A DNA stretch of 42,204 nt from a virus, in IMG/VR virus record IMGVR_UViG_3300048044_000169, positions 1 to 42,204 of that record, one strand, 5' to 3'. A model generated the notes under the pieces. It did not search any database. It was not told the DNA's origin and saw nothing but the letters and a program-made list of their open reading frames with translations. Position 1 is the stretch's first letter. Each line of letters begins with the position of its first letter. Shown one piece after another: positions 30,777 through 38,951 of the stretch. A program made the translations under genes and the position numbers.

Positions 30777-33337
30777 GCCACAAGCACCTCCACCGGATCA
30801 TCATCAGTTGATGGTTTAAATATAATCTGCTGCTCAAAGGCTTCTTGTACTGCCTTTACATGGCTGATGACCAGGACCATGCCGAACCTACTGGCCACAC
30901 TCTTGACCGCATCGATCACAGCGGGAAGGTACTCTTCTGACTGACTGCCAAAACCTTCATCGATCGTCAGCCAGTCCACCTTTGCACCGGCGCGTCTCGC
31001 CAACAATTCAGCCAGGGCGAAACGAATTGCAAAGTCTATGCGTAGCTGCTCACCACCGCTGAAAGTCTCATAGATCCGCTCCCCGGCCCAATCGCCAACG
31101 ATGATATCTAATGTCTCAGCCATACCAGACCGGCTCTTAAGCTCTTTCTGTGTCTCAAATTTGAGAAAGTTCTTTCCGCCGGTCATCTGGCCAAGAATAT
31201 CATTCGCGATTCTTTCAAGCTCTGGTACCGCATTCTCAATGATCAAAGCCGGAATACCGTTCCTCCCGAATGCTTTCACTAGCTTCTGCCAGCGCGTTAA
31301 TTCTTTGGCCAGCGGATCCATTTCAGCAACTAGAAGCTTGCGCTGCTCTTCATCTTGTGCTAAGCCGTCCAGCTTAGACTGTATGCCGCCCATCTTAGCA
31401 ACCAGGATAGTTTGCTTGTCCCGCGATTGTTTCAGCGCGTCCTGGGCGGTTTTGACTTTAGCTGCAGCTGCTGCTTCGAGGCTCTTGGAGTCACCGATCA
31501 GCGCCGCGTATTCCTTTTCCAGCTCCACCGCCTGGGCAGTTGCCTTCTCAATCTCAGAGGCTAATTTATCGATCGTTTCCTGTGCCGTCTTAGCAATTTC
31601 TTTTGCGGCCGGCAGCCGCTCTTTCTGTTTCAGATATGGTTCAAGCTGCAGCAGTTTTGCTTCGAGTTCCGGAAGAAGCTTAACACCCTCGCTAAGATCT
31701 TTGTACTGATGCCGTATCGACTGCAGTCTGGTATCAATGTCAGCCCGACGTGATAGTAGGTCAGTACGTTGGGCTTTAAGATTTTTAAGGAGCTCTATCA
31801 AACCGGATAACAGAGAAAATTGATCCGCATCGGGTTTAAGTTTTCTACTCAATAATATTTTCTCGGTATGTTCTGCTTGATTGTAGCCGTTTTTATCAAT
31901 CGCCTTCTGAGCTGCAGCAGCAAATTCAGTTAAAATTATGATAGATTGCTCTTGCTCAGCTACCCAGGTACTAAGCGCCTGCGTTAAGCCAGGAATCTTT
32001 CCCTTGGCTGCTTTTGCATCAGCTAAGAATCGGCATTTAGCATTTTCGATATCAACACAATTAGCACTGGCCAACATTGCTGATTTACTTTTCAAAAGAT
32101 CAATTTCTAATATTTTCGCTTCCCTATCATTTTCAAACTGAGATTGAGCATTATGTAGGTCATTTTGTCGTTCCGTTAGGAGCGCCGAAAGCTGAATGTA
32201 TTCTTTATGCTGCAAATCCAGCTTTTCCAGATTGACCAGCGTATTCTTATAATCCAGTGACGCCTTCTCTAATCGTGATCGATCGGCGAGCAGTTTCTCC
32301 TTAGAAGCAATGTCGGGAACAATAAGAACTAGTGAAGCCTCAATTGTATTAAAAGAATCCTTCAATCGCCTACCTTCTTCATAAAGCGAATCCTGCTGAT
32401 CTTTTTTGGTCCTTAGGACAATAACCTGCTCCCTAGCCTGTTCATAGGCAACTGCCTGGTCTATAATGTTTTTCTCCTGGCCAAGCAACTTATTGGCTGC
32501 TAATAGCCGCGCCTGCTGCTGATCACGTTCTAATGCCTTGACACCAACATCAAGCCGTAGGCCTTTAGCACGTTTATCAATTTCATCCGCCTGCTGCAGC
32601 TTGGCCAGCAATACATTATGATCCACCTGGGCACTCTGCAAATCTACTTCTTGGATTTTTATTGATTTATCAATACAAGCCTTTTCTATTTCTACGATAA
32701 ATTTCTCACTCTCGAGGGAGATCTTTGCATCCAGACGCACGTCAATATCGGCAACCTTGGATTTAATCTTTTCCAGAGACAAAATAGTTTCATCAGTTTT
32801 TCCTTTCGCCTTCTCTTGCAGTGTTTCGTACTGTTCAAGCTGTAATATTTGCGCTAATATGGCCTTGCGCTGGCCAGCTGGGCGCGAGGTAAACTCATTG
32901 GCTTTCCCCTGCAAGATCATGCTCGAGGCTGAAAATGTCTCTGCGTCCAGGTTTAGCAGGTCGATGATCTTCTTCTGTGTCTCCGCGATCGAGGCGCCAG
33001 ATTCGCTGGTCCATAGTTCTCCTGATTTAAGCTGCAGCTCCAACGTAGTTTTACCGCTTCCTTTAGTGCTTCGAGTCCGGATCACACGCCAAGTGTCACC
33101 TTGATGGTCAAAATCGAATGTGACGCCTGCTTCCTTTGTTCCGGTGCGAACCATATCGTCTGCCCTGGTACCGGACTTCGTAGTGCCGAACAAGGCGAAC
33201 ATAGGGGCAATGGTAAAGGCTGTACTTTTTCCAGCTCCATTAGGACCACATATGGCCGCTAGGGTAACGTTACTTAGATCGATCACGGTATAGGTGATTG
33301 CGCCGAAGTCGTGAATCTCAATCCGTAGAGGCTTCAT
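30773..33337 (-). CDS. sbcC: SbcC-like exonuclease ATPase subunit
   Basis: 854-residue SMC/Rad50-type ATPase, partner of SbcD. Walker A is GPNGAGKS (31-38), the ABC signature FSGGE is near 759 and Walker B LTIDEG near 790, with long coiled coils between. The hinge has cysteines in SANCVDIENAKCRF, not the usual CxxC zinc hook, a variant found in phage versions. The complex would process DNA ends during phage recombination and replication. It is coupled by ATGA to the genes on both sides. The start MKPLRIEIHDFGAI is typical. Confidence 0.9.
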   Translation of the reverse strand: MKPLRIEIHDFGAITYTVIDLSNVTLAAICGPNGAGKSTAFTIAPMFALFGTTKSGTRADDMVRTGTKEAGVTFDFDHQGDTWRVIRTRSTKGSGKTTLELQLKSGELWTSESGASIAETQKKIIDLLNLDAETFSASSMILQGKANEFTSRPAGQRKAILAQILQLEQYETLQEKAKGKTDETILSLEKIKSKVADIDVRLDAKISLESEKFIVEIEKACIDKSIKIQEVDLQSAQVDHNVLLAKLQQADEIDKRAKGLRLDVGVKALERDQQQARLLAANKLLGQEKNIIDQAVAYEQAREQVIVLRTKKDQQDSLYEEGRRLKDSFNTIEASLVLIVPDIASKEKLLADRSRLEKASLDYKNTLVNLEKLDLQHKEYIQLSALLTERQNDLHNAQSQFENDREAKILEIDLLKSKSAMLASANCVDIENAKCRFLADAKAAKGKIPGLTQALSTWVAEQEQSIIILTEFAAAAQKAIDKNGYNQAEHTEKILLSRKLKPDADQFSLLSGLIELLKNLKAQRTDLLSRRADIDTRLQSIRHQYKDLSEGVKLLPELEAKLLQLEPYLKQKERLPAAKEIAKTAQETIDKLASEIEKATAQAVELEKEYAALIGDSKSLEAAAAAKVKTAQDALKQSRDKQTILVAKMGGIQSKLDGLAQDEEQRKLLVAEMDPLAKELTRWQKLVKAFGRNGIPALIIENAVPELERIANDILGQMTGGKNFLKFETQKELKSRSGMAETLDIIVGDWAGERIYETFSGGEQLRIDFAIRFALAELLARRAGAKVDWLTIDEGFGSQSEEYLPAVIDAVKSVASRFGMVLVISHVKAVQEAFEQQIIFKPSTDDDPVEVLVA

Positions 33338-33864
33338 GCCGACACCTCCACTTGTTCACTTTGAAGGTCTAGCTTGATTGCTTCAGCTAATCTCGGCATT
33401 AGCATTTGTGAAAAAGCCAGCGCATCACAGTCATAAGATTTTTCACAAAATTCGTAAGCTTCTTCAATTTTCGTAGATTGATACCAGTCATAAAAGTTGA
33501 ACTCCGTATTTAAATCCTCGTTTTCGCTTAGCAAATTCCATTCCCTACGAGCAAATTCTTTATCATATCCACCATCCCGGCGATATTCAAGAATATGTCG
33601 TTTAATTCCATGAAGTGTCTTCTCGTCGTCATACTCTTTCCCATTAGGCCGGACTTTTCCGAGTACATAATCCCAACTATGTTGAAGCTGTATTACAAAC
33701 TCCCGAAAATCTCTTTTACCAAATGCGTCCCACCTATAAGCGTAGTTCCCAAAATCGGTAATCGCCGCGAAAAACCCTGTTGAATCAAGGATGAACGTTC
33801 CCCATCCTCCATATCTACCCTCAGAAGGTATCGAATAACGATAAAACTTAATTTCATCCATCAC
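33334..33864 (-). CDS. Hypothetical protein between SbcD and SbcC
   Basis: 176-residue acidic, aromatic-rich protein (FYRYSIPSEGRYGGWGTFIL near the N-terminus, then FAAITDFGNYAYRWDAFG). It is linked by ATGA overlaps to both nuclease subunits. Similar stand-alone proteins occur in phage early regions without a known role. Its location suggests an accessory or a neutral insertion. Confidence 0.65.
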   Translation of the reverse strand: MMDEIKFYRYSIPSEGRYGGWGTFILDSTGFFAAITDFGNYAYRWDAFGKRDFREFVIQLQHSWDYVLGKVRPNGKEYDDEKTLHGIKRHILEYRRDGGYDKEFARREWNLLSENEDLNTEFNFYDWYQSTKIEEAYEFCEKSYDCDALAFSQMLMPRLAEAIKLDLQSEQVEVSA

Positions 33865-35036
33865 GCCACCCCCATCAGCTGCGCCGTCATGGCCGCCAGC
33901 TCGTCTATTTCGTCCTGCTGCATTTCCTGATTAGCCGCCCACCGGCGTACGGCATCTACCGGACCAAGTGACTCCGTAATCTCTTCATCCCTGGCACGAT
34001 CGGTGCGTTCAATGTCGCCCTTAATCTCGGTCACAAAAAAGGCTCCGGCATCGTACAAGGCTTTTTCCAGTTGTCTTCTGTTGAGCCGTTTGTTTAGAGC
34101 TTCGGAGCATTTGTATGTAACCCGGACAATAGCGTCTTTAAAATAGCCATAATCGTACTCGAAATCATTGTTACCGTTCACTAAATCGGCTATATCGTTC
34201 TCAGAAAGCTGTAAAGTGCGATATTTTCTTGCAGGAGTGTCAACAAACTCTGATTCGAATTTATCGTCAATCAATTCATGAATCCAGAACCCGGCACCAA
34301 CCTTTTCATCGCTAAAACTCAACCGCTCAGGGCTGCCAGGATAGAACACCTCGCCGTTTTGCTGGGGCCGGTGAATATGCCCCAGGGCAACCAGATCATA
34401 TCCGGCTATAGCTTCCTGTGTGAGGATGGCCTCGTTCTGCATCAGCACGTCCTCAAATCCGGTGTCAGCTAAATCATAGGTGAAGTGACCAACTAAGATT
34501 GCCGGGCTATAATTGCTTTCAGCCCTAAACGTTTGGCAAGTCTCTTCTAGATGCTGCGTCATCATTTGATGGACCATGTTGGCAGACAGCCCCTTAAACT
34601 CTTCCTTGGCTGCAAAGTTCGACCGGTCCATGCCTGGCATGCAGACTAATGAAAATGCTTCATCCTCCCAATCACAGTCAAACCAATCCGGCTCTGTCAC
34701 GATCGTAACCAGCTTCATTCGGTAGTCTTTAAGTAATTCATAAGCGCTAAGTGGATCATGACTTGGCGTCCCTGAAATAACGAAAGCTTGAATACCTGCT
34801 GCTGTTATCTTCCTGAGCCAGGCAGCTGCAGCTTTGATTTCCTTGCTGGCCTTGTCCAGGCTAATATCTGCCTTCCGGAACATATCCCCGGCCACGATCA
34901 CCAGGTCGCACTGCTCTGCAATAATCCGATCAGCTACCCAATCCATTACCCGGCATATATCCTCGAACCTTGCCTGGGGTGTGGGGCCTGGATAACCAAG
35001 CCCCCAATGAATGTCTGCTATATGTGCTATTTTCAT
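33861..35036 (-). CDS. sbcD: SbcD-like exonuclease (calcineurin-type phosphoesterase)
   Basis: 391-residue metallophosphoesterase, nuclease subunit of an SbcCD pair. Metal-binding motifs in order are HIADIHWG (D8, H10), VIVAGDMF, VISGTPSHD, ILVGHFT and ALGHIHRP. The C-terminal part fits the SbcD capping and SbcC-binding domain. It lies with SbcC and a putative annealing protein, so end resection and annealing could work together. The start overlaps the upstream stop (ATGA). Confidence 0.9.
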   Translation of the reverse strand: MKIAHIADIHWGLGYPGPTPQARFEDICRVMDWVADRIIAEQCDLVIVAGDMFRKADISLDKASKEIKAAAAWLRKITAAGIQAFVISGTPSHDPLSAYELLKDYRMKLVTIVTEPDWFDCDWEDEAFSLVCMPGMDRSNFAAKEEFKGLSANMVHQMMTQHLEETCQTFRAESNYSPAILVGHFTYDLADTGFEDVLMQNEAILTQEAIAGYDLVALGHIHRPQQNGEVFYPGSPERLSFSDEKVGAGFWIHELIDDKFESEFVDTPARKYRTLQLSENDIADLVNGNNDFEYDYGYFKDAIVRVTYKCSEALNKRLNRRQLEKALYDAGAFFVTEIKGDIERTDRARDEEITESLGPVDAVRRWAANQEMQQDEIDELAAMTAQLMGVA

Positions 35037-36001
35037 TGTTGTTCACCGTTAGGACCAGGTCCAAGGTTTGATTCTAAAACAAGGTCTTGAAGGTCAGTAT
35101 CCGCCGTCTTAGCAATGTAGGTCATCATGGCGCTAGCCTCACCCTTGGTCAAATCATTCATATCTTTGTGTTTTACGTACCTAACAATGTCCTTGATGCC
35201 AGCCTCGTCCACGCCCTTGCGCTTAGCATCACCGATGATCTTACCGTACTGTGCCTGGCTGATTTTATTGGCATCACCTGTTGGCGGATCAAAAGTCTCT
35301 TTTCTATCCGAGGCATGAGGATTATCGCGTTTCTTTTGCAGCTTTTTAGGACGATCTCCATTTTCGTCTTCAATCCATGCTTCCATTTCACTTTCAGATT
35401 GGCTGAAGATTCCAGAACTTCGCGTGGCTGAAAGAACTGCATCTACCAAGGCTCGCTTTTTAGCCATTTTCAGCACCGTGTTCCACTGGTCGATCAAATC
35501 AGCGTTATCGATGCGATATTTAACATACTCGCTTTTTTTGTCCTGGGAGGTAAAGGTTTGTTTAACTAGGCTGTCTTTATCTACTTCCTTAGGTACTTTA
35601 CTTTCATACAACCAGCGGTAGCGATATTTGCTTTCGTAAGTGCTGGCTTCTCCGACACCTTCGGCAATAATCATTCCAGTAGTACGGTGAATAATCTGCA
35701 TAGTAACTTCCGCTAGGTAATATCCCGTCTTAGGATCGCGGGTTTCCTTTTTGACTTTCACGATCGGAGAATATCCATATAATTCACAAAGTTTTTCTGC
35801 ACCAGGCTTATACAAAGTTGGCTTATCCGTCCCTGGGATCGTTCCAAAATCAATATCTTTATCCATAACGCTTTGAAAAAAGTTTTTAACCAAAGACAAT
35901 TTATTTTGCATATTCGCCAACCTCATAGCCATTTCGCTGCTATCTCCACTCATATCAAGCAAGGCGTTATCTCTTTGAACCGTTGCTAATGCATTTTCCA
36001 T
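35033..36001 (-). CDS. Putative single-strand annealing-type recombination protein
   Basis: 322-residue protein of a widespread phage family. The N-terminal half has DIDFGTIPGTDKPTLYKPGA followed by EKLCELYGYSP, then a helix/strand core ending near residue 190 with NTVLKMAKKRALVDAVLSAT. A charged linker leads to a small C-terminal helical module (QAQYGKIIGDAKRKGVDE). Being directly upstream of SbcD and SbcC suggests the annealase partner of the nuclease, as in Red-like systems. I cannot assign it to RecT, Erf or Sak from sequence alone. AGAGGGGGATC precedes the ATG. Confidence 0.6.
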   Translation of the reverse strand: MENALATVQRDNALLDMSGDSSEMAMRLANMQNKLSLVKNFFQSVMDKDIDFGTIPGTDKPTLYKPGAEKLCELYGYSPIVKVKKETRDPKTGYYLAEVTMQIIHRTTGMIIAEGVGEASTYESKYRYRWLYESKVPKEVDKDSLVKQTFTSQDKKSEYVKYRIDNADLIDQWNTVLKMAKKRALVDAVLSATRSSGIFSQSESEMEAWIEDENGDRPKKLQKKRDNPHASDRKETFDPPTGDANKISQAQYGKIIGDAKRKGVDEAGIKDIVRYVKHKDMNDLTKGEASAMMTYIAKTADTDLQDLVLESNLGPGPNGEQQ

Positions 36002-36029
36002 TTATTGATCCCCCTCTAATTTTTAAAAC

Positions 36030-36281
36030 TCACGATGCTGCCGACGATGTTTCTTGTAATGGATATTCTCCGCAAGCCTTATCGACTGCATGCTTCAGCG
36101 CATGCAGCTGATCCCGCGTAAGAAAAAGATTCACATCATTGCTTTCTTGGTCACCGAAACTTACCGCAAAGCTTTCTTTTCTACCAAACATGTCATCTTT
36201 TGATGCTGGTAGAGATACGATCTTAGATGCTATTTCAACGCCTGTAGCATCATAGCTGATAGGTGATAAATGACCTTTCAT
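36030..36281 (-). CDS. Hypothetical early protein (83 aa)
   Basis: 83-residue protein with strands (SFAVSFGDQESNDVNLFL) and a helix (RDQLHALKHAVDKACGEY). The ATG overlaps the stop of the 47-residue zinc-ribbon gene (ATGA), after GTAAGGAGG. Unknown function. Confidence 0.65.
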   Translation of the reverse strand: MKGHLSPISYDATGVEIASKIVSLPASKDDMFGRKESFAVSFGDQESNDVNLFLTRDQLHALKHAVDKACGEYPLQETSSAAS

Positions 36282-36421
36282 GCGCTAATCCTCCTTACTT
36301 TCTTTCTCTGCCGTCTAATTCGGCCGGCGCAGCTATGACAAACAACCATCTTACCGACAACTTCTAGTTTATCTCCACGCCGATGGCAGCTACCACATTC
36401 TAATTGCCAGCTGTATTTCAT
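36278..36421 (-). CDS. Very small zinc-ribbon protein (47 aa)
   Basis: 47-codon frame coupled by ATGA at both ends. It has CGSCHRRGDKL and VVCHSCAGRIRR, a clean CxxC ... CxxC zinc ribbon with a basic C-terminus (RRQRKKVRR), suggesting nucleic-acid binding. It fills what would otherwise look like a 130-base gap. Confidence 0.72.
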   Translation of the reverse strand: MKYSWQLECGSCHRRGDKLEVVGKMVVCHSCAGRIRRQRKKVRRISA

Positions 36422-36630
36422 GACGTGCCCTTAACTTTCTTTTTAGAAAAGTAGGCCCCGTTTAAATCCTTGCGATAAATATGCATGAATTTTGAAGCTT
36501 TGACGTTAACCTTGCTCCTATATTTAACAAGTGCTTGAAGAAACGATTTTACGGTCTGGCATTCTTCCGGGCTCAGACTCTCGCTCATGTTGACAGGTGA
36601 ATAATCTGGTCCGGTATAAATCGCGTTCAT
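36418..36630 (-). CDS. Hypothetical early protein (70 aa)
   Basis: 70-residue protein (MNAIYTGPDYSPVNMSES) with a basic C-terminus (YFSKKKVKGTS). I use ATG 36630, which overlaps the upstream stop (ATGA). A start at 36672 would overlap the upstream gene by 46 bases. Function unknown. Confidence 0.6.
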   Translation of the reverse strand: MNAIYTGPDYSPVNMSESLSPEECQTVKSFLQALVKYRSKVNVKASKFMHIYRKDLNGAYFSKKKVKGTS

Positions 36631-36842
36631 GATGCAGCCTGCGCATAATTCTTTTCCAATATCCACTGCCAAAGCTGATCCGCGATTCCAAGACTGATGG
36701 CATCCTTGTATATATAAGCTATAAGTTTATAACTATCGACTAGGTCGACCAAGATCGTTACACTTTTGTATTGATATCTCGTCTTAATAAATTGAGCATA
36801 AGCGCGACCCCATTCATACTTTGCTTTGTCCTCTTTATCCAC
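36627..36842 (-). CDS. Hypothetical early protein (71 aa)
   Basis: 71-residue helical protein (KYEWGRAYAQFIKTRYQYKS). The GTG start follows CGGAGGCGTG. A 32-bp inverted repeat lies just upstream, which may control this gene and those after it. Function unknown. Confidence 0.6.
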   Translation of the reverse strand: MDKEDKAKYEWGRAYAQFIKTRYQYKSVTILVDLVDSYKLIAYIYKDAISLGIADQLWQWILEKNYAQAAS

Positions 36843-36859
36843 TATTCACGCCTCCGTTG

Positions 36860-36891
36860 ACCAAAAGCACAGCGCATGCTATACTTTTGGT
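36860..36891. promoter_or_regulatory. 32-bp inverted repeat between early genes
   Basis: ACCAAAAG (36860-36867) and CTTTTGGT (36884-36891) pair perfectly, and the inner AGCGC.. and GCT.. sequences extend the stem by about five pairs around a 4-base loop. It lies between two early genes. There is no T tract on the minus strand, so an operator or RNA structure is more likely than a terminator. Confidence 0.5.
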
Positions 36892-36904
36892 AGAATATTT
36901 TGTT

Positions 36905-37468
36905 TTACCCTAAAGCTGTCTGTGGACCAACACAGGCGGCTTTTTCTTTGCCTTGCATGTACCCGGTAATTCCTAGCTTGTAGCGAGTTTCTAGCTCCAT
37001 GACTAAATTGATCGTACCGTTCGCCCGATCGACTAACCGGCAGGCAACTAATGTAATTTGTTCTACTTCTTCACTGGTAAGATCCTGATAAGAATTTTTG
37101 TCTAGCAACATTTCTGGCAATTCATTCAGTACCCCGGATATTTCTTTATCCTGGCGTTTCAGCCGAATAATCATTGACTGAACATGCCGGTCCACCTGCT
37201 GATAGCCAAAAAGTCTCTTAAATCCTGTTGCTTCCATTGCCACAGCTGCAGCTGCTATAAAGTTAATCCCCGAAAGCTTTTGCCTTGCCTTCACAGGAAT
37301 ACTGCGCGATCCAGACAGCGCTGAATAAATAGCATCTACCGAGTAGCCTATATCCGCCGCTATTGCCTTTGGTGGCCTGTCGCAACAACCTATTGCAAGT
37401 TGTAACATGTCGCTAACATTCTGAAACATGTCTGGCGTAACCATAGTTGAAATCATTGCAACGTCCAA
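36905..37468 (-). CDS. Early HTH regulatory protein
   Basis: 187-residue protein with an N-terminal helix-turn-helix (RPPKAIAADIGYSVDAIYSA, followed by LSGSRSIPVKARQKL) and a long helical C-terminal part. Size and position near the start of the early operon recall CII-like or phage regulatory proteins, but I cannot name the family. The TTG start follows GGAGGGGTAAAT; the ATG 12 bases further on is the alternative. Confidence 0.65.
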   Translation of the reverse strand: MDVAMISTMVTPDMFQNVSDMLQLAIGCCDRPPKAIAADIGYSVDAIYSALSGSRSIPVKARQKLSGINFIAAAAVAMEATGFKRLFGYQQVDRHVQSMIIRLKRQDKEISGVLNELPEMLLDKNSYQDLTSEEVEQITLVACRLVDRANGTINLVMELETRYKLGITGYMQGKEKAACVGPQTALG

Positions 37469-37554
37469 ATTTACCCCTCCGTTTCTGTCGGAATATTGGT
37501 TGCCAATCTGACAAAAAACTCTGTTACTATAAAATCACTCCCTCCCTTTAATAC

Positions 37555-37665
37555 CTACTTGCTTAATAGCTCGGACACGATTCCGACACATGCAATTAAT
37601 GCGAGTATGATTTCAACCGAATAACAAGTACGCTCTTCTTCATCTGTAAGCTTATGTACCCTCAC
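37555..37665 (-). CDS. Very small membrane peptide (36 aa)
   Basis: 36-codon frame starting at a GTG that overlaps the upstream stop (GTGA). The product has a charged N-terminus (RVHKLTDEEERT) and a hydrophobic segment (VEIILALIACVGIVSELL), so a single-pass membrane peptide is likely. Its role is unknown. Confidence 0.5.
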   Translation of the reverse strand: MRVHKLTDEEERTCYSVEIILALIACVGIVSELLSK

Positions 37666-37766
37666 CACTGCCCTCCCCGGGCGAAATACCCGCGCCAGGC
37701 GTTTATTTTATGATGCTGGCGCTTTCTGTCTAGTAACCAGTACCGAAATTTCCATAACCAATTCAT
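37662..37766 (-). CDS. Very small Trp/Arg-rich peptide (34 aa)
   Basis: 34-codon frame (MNWLWKFRYWLLDRKRQHHK) with a near-ideal GGGAGGTG site inside the end of the upstream gene and an overlap with the next start. The Trp-rich N-terminus and basic end suggest a membrane-associated or nucleic-acid-binding peptide. Function unknown. Confidence 0.5.
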   Translation of the reverse strand: MNWLWKFRYWLLDRKRQHHKINAWRGYFARGGQW

Positions 37767-37770
37767 GACT

Positions 37771-38067
37771 TCACCTCCCTTCGTTGCTGCGCTTATGGCG
37801 ACTAATCCCTGGGGGCCTACCTCTATAGACTTTATTTTCATTAACATAATAACTACTAATTGGCACTGGCATCGTAGCAGCAAGTTCGTTGGCGTGTGCT
37901 TGCGCAATCTGCCGTACTGCTTCTCTTGCGCCATCAATAAGCACTTTGACGTGTTTCTTTCCGACCGGGATAATCGGTAATAATCCTTGCTTGGCGTATT
38001 GTCGAATTAATGTTTCCGACAATCCCATACGCTTTGAAAATTCAAGAATTGTTTCTGTTTCAGGCAT
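37771..38067 (-). CDS. Excisionase/MerR-like small HTH protein
   Basis: 98-residue protein with a MerR/Xis-type winged HTH (TILEFSKRMGLSETLIRQYA, then KQGLLPIIPVGKKHVKVLI). Proteins of this kind act as excisionases or DNA-bending regulators. It is the first gene of the main early block. The C-terminus (RGRPPGISRHKRSNEGR) is basic. The ATG follows AGGTGAT. Confidence 0.7.
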   Translation of the reverse strand: MPETETILEFSKRMGLSETLIRQYAKQGLLPIIPVGKKHVKVLIDGAREAVRQIAQAHANELAATMPVPISSYYVNENKVYRGRPPGISRHKRSNEGR

Positions 38068-38113
38068 TCTATCACCTCAGTTCTATGGATTAAAAAAATA
38101 GTAATAGCAAAGA

Positions 38114-38130
38114 GATGCACTCTGATGCAC
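38114..38130. repeat. Direct repeats GATGCAC, 10-bp period
   Basis: GATGCAC occurs at 38114-38120 and 38124-38130, in the divergent gap between the excisionase-like and the ribbon-helix-helix genes. Direct repeats one helical turn apart suit ribbon-helix-helix dimers, which often repress their own gene. A dyad GTGAT...ATCAC also lies at 38154-38171. Confidence 0.4.
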
Positions 38131-38197
38131 TTCCCTGTATTCGAGTTGTGGCTGTGATATATTAAAATCACTAACTGCATAAGGGGGGTTGATAAAG

Positions 38198-38377
38198 ATG
38201 ACAGCCGAGTTTGCTATCGTTACCGTCCGGCTAGAAAAGATAAATAAATTTAAGCTTAAACATATCGCAGATTGTGAAGGCCGTACTGTTAGTAAACAAG
38301 TGCGGCAAGTCATCCTGCGCCACATAAAAGATTTTGAACAGGAAAACGGCAAAATTGATACTGAAAGAATGGTGTAA
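38198..38377 (+). CDS. Ribbon-helix-helix (Arc-like) protein
   Basis: 59-residue protein with the Arc/MetJ pattern: a strand (FAIVTVRLEK), a first helix (INKFKLKHIADCEG) and a second helix starting RTVSKQVRQVILRHI. It probably binds DNA as a dimer. The ATG at 38198 has AAGGGGGG nine bases upstream; an in-frame TTG at 38189 is too close to that site. It is transcribed opposite to the flanking early genes. Confidence 0.72.
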   Translation: MTAEFAIVTVRLEKINKFKLKHIADCEGRTVSKQVRQVILRHIKDFEQENGKIDTERMV

Positions 38378-38421
38378 CCTTTACTACAAGCATTTTGACA
38401 ATTTAATACAGGTTCTTCCTA

Positions 38422-38449
38422 CCTTTCGTCGAATTTCGTAGACGGAAGG
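38422..38449 (+). promoter_or_regulatory. Hairpin abutting the ribosome site of the zinc-ribbon gene
   Basis: CCTTTCGTC (38422-38430) pairs with GACGGAAGG (38441-38449), eight of nine positions. The right arm runs into the AAGGAGGTG ribosome site (38446-38454). In RNA this could hide the site and control translation. Confidence 0.4.
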
Positions 38450-38460
38450 AGGTGATAATG

Positions 38461-38763
38461 ATGATTACTTACGCAGATATAAAATGTTTTAATTGCGGAA
38501 ATTCCTTTCCTGTTTACTGGCCTAACTGGGAAAAGAATCTTCCTATCGAATGCCCGTTTTGTGGTTCAGAGTTCAATGATGAAATGACTAAACGCCTACG
38601 CAATGCCCTTGGAACAGTTTCAGAATTTAATGCTTATCTAAGAAGTCGCCATGCAGATGGCCGTAGTCACGATCTCTTTCAGGTAGATTTCAAACATGTT
38701 TACGTTTCACTTGAAAAATATCACTTAATTCCCCAAAAAGAAGAGACTCCAAAAGATGATTAA
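38461..38763 (+). CDS. Zinc-ribbon protein (100 aa)
   Basis: 100-residue protein with KCFNCGNSFPVYW and ECPFCGSEF (about residues 8-38), a four-cysteine zinc ribbon, followed by a helical C-terminus. I choose ATG 38461, eight bases after GGAGG; ATG 38458 and GTG 38452 are alternatives. The last 74 bases overlap, tail to tail, the minus-strand gene at 38690-38920. Confidence 0.65.
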   Translation: MITYADIKCFNCGNSFPVYWPNWEKNLPIECPFCGSEFNDEMTKRLRNALGTVSEFNAYLRSRHADGRSHDLFQVDFKHVYVSLEKYHLIPQKEETPKDD

Positions 38764-38920
38764 ATAATCCTTCTAATTCAACAGGGGATAGATCGTTTTG
38801 CTTAATAATTCTTGTTATTTCAGAAACAGCAGAATTAAAACGATCTGTCCCCAATTCTGCTTCCAAGTATCTTTTAAATTTCTTGTGTTTTTCAATGGCC
38901 TTTTCCAACTGAATCTCCAA
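38690..38920 (-). CDS. Small helical protein downstream of the Cro-like gene
   Basis: 76-residue helical protein (LEKAIEKHKKFKRYLEAELG). The TTG start has GAGGAGGTG seven bases upstream, good evidence for translation. It follows the Cro-like gene in the same transcript. Its 3' end overlaps the convergent zinc-ribbon gene. Unknown function; a regulator partner is possible. Confidence 0.6.
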   Translation of the reverse strand: MEIQLEKAIEKHKKFKRYLEAELGTDRFNSAVSEITRIIKQNDLSPVELEGLFNHLLESLLFGELSDIFQVKRKHV

Positions 38921-38951
38921 CTTCTCACCTCCTCAGGCTGCTAAAAATGCT

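Noticed and set aside
31101-31709. Plus-strand frame of 202 codons inside SbcC
   Set aside because: Ser/Ala-rich shadow opposite coiled-coil codons; typical artefact.
37468-37555. Small frame after GGGAGGGAG between early genes
   Set aside because: The open frame has no ATG, GTG or TTG start at a sensible distance from the ribosome-site-like sequence.
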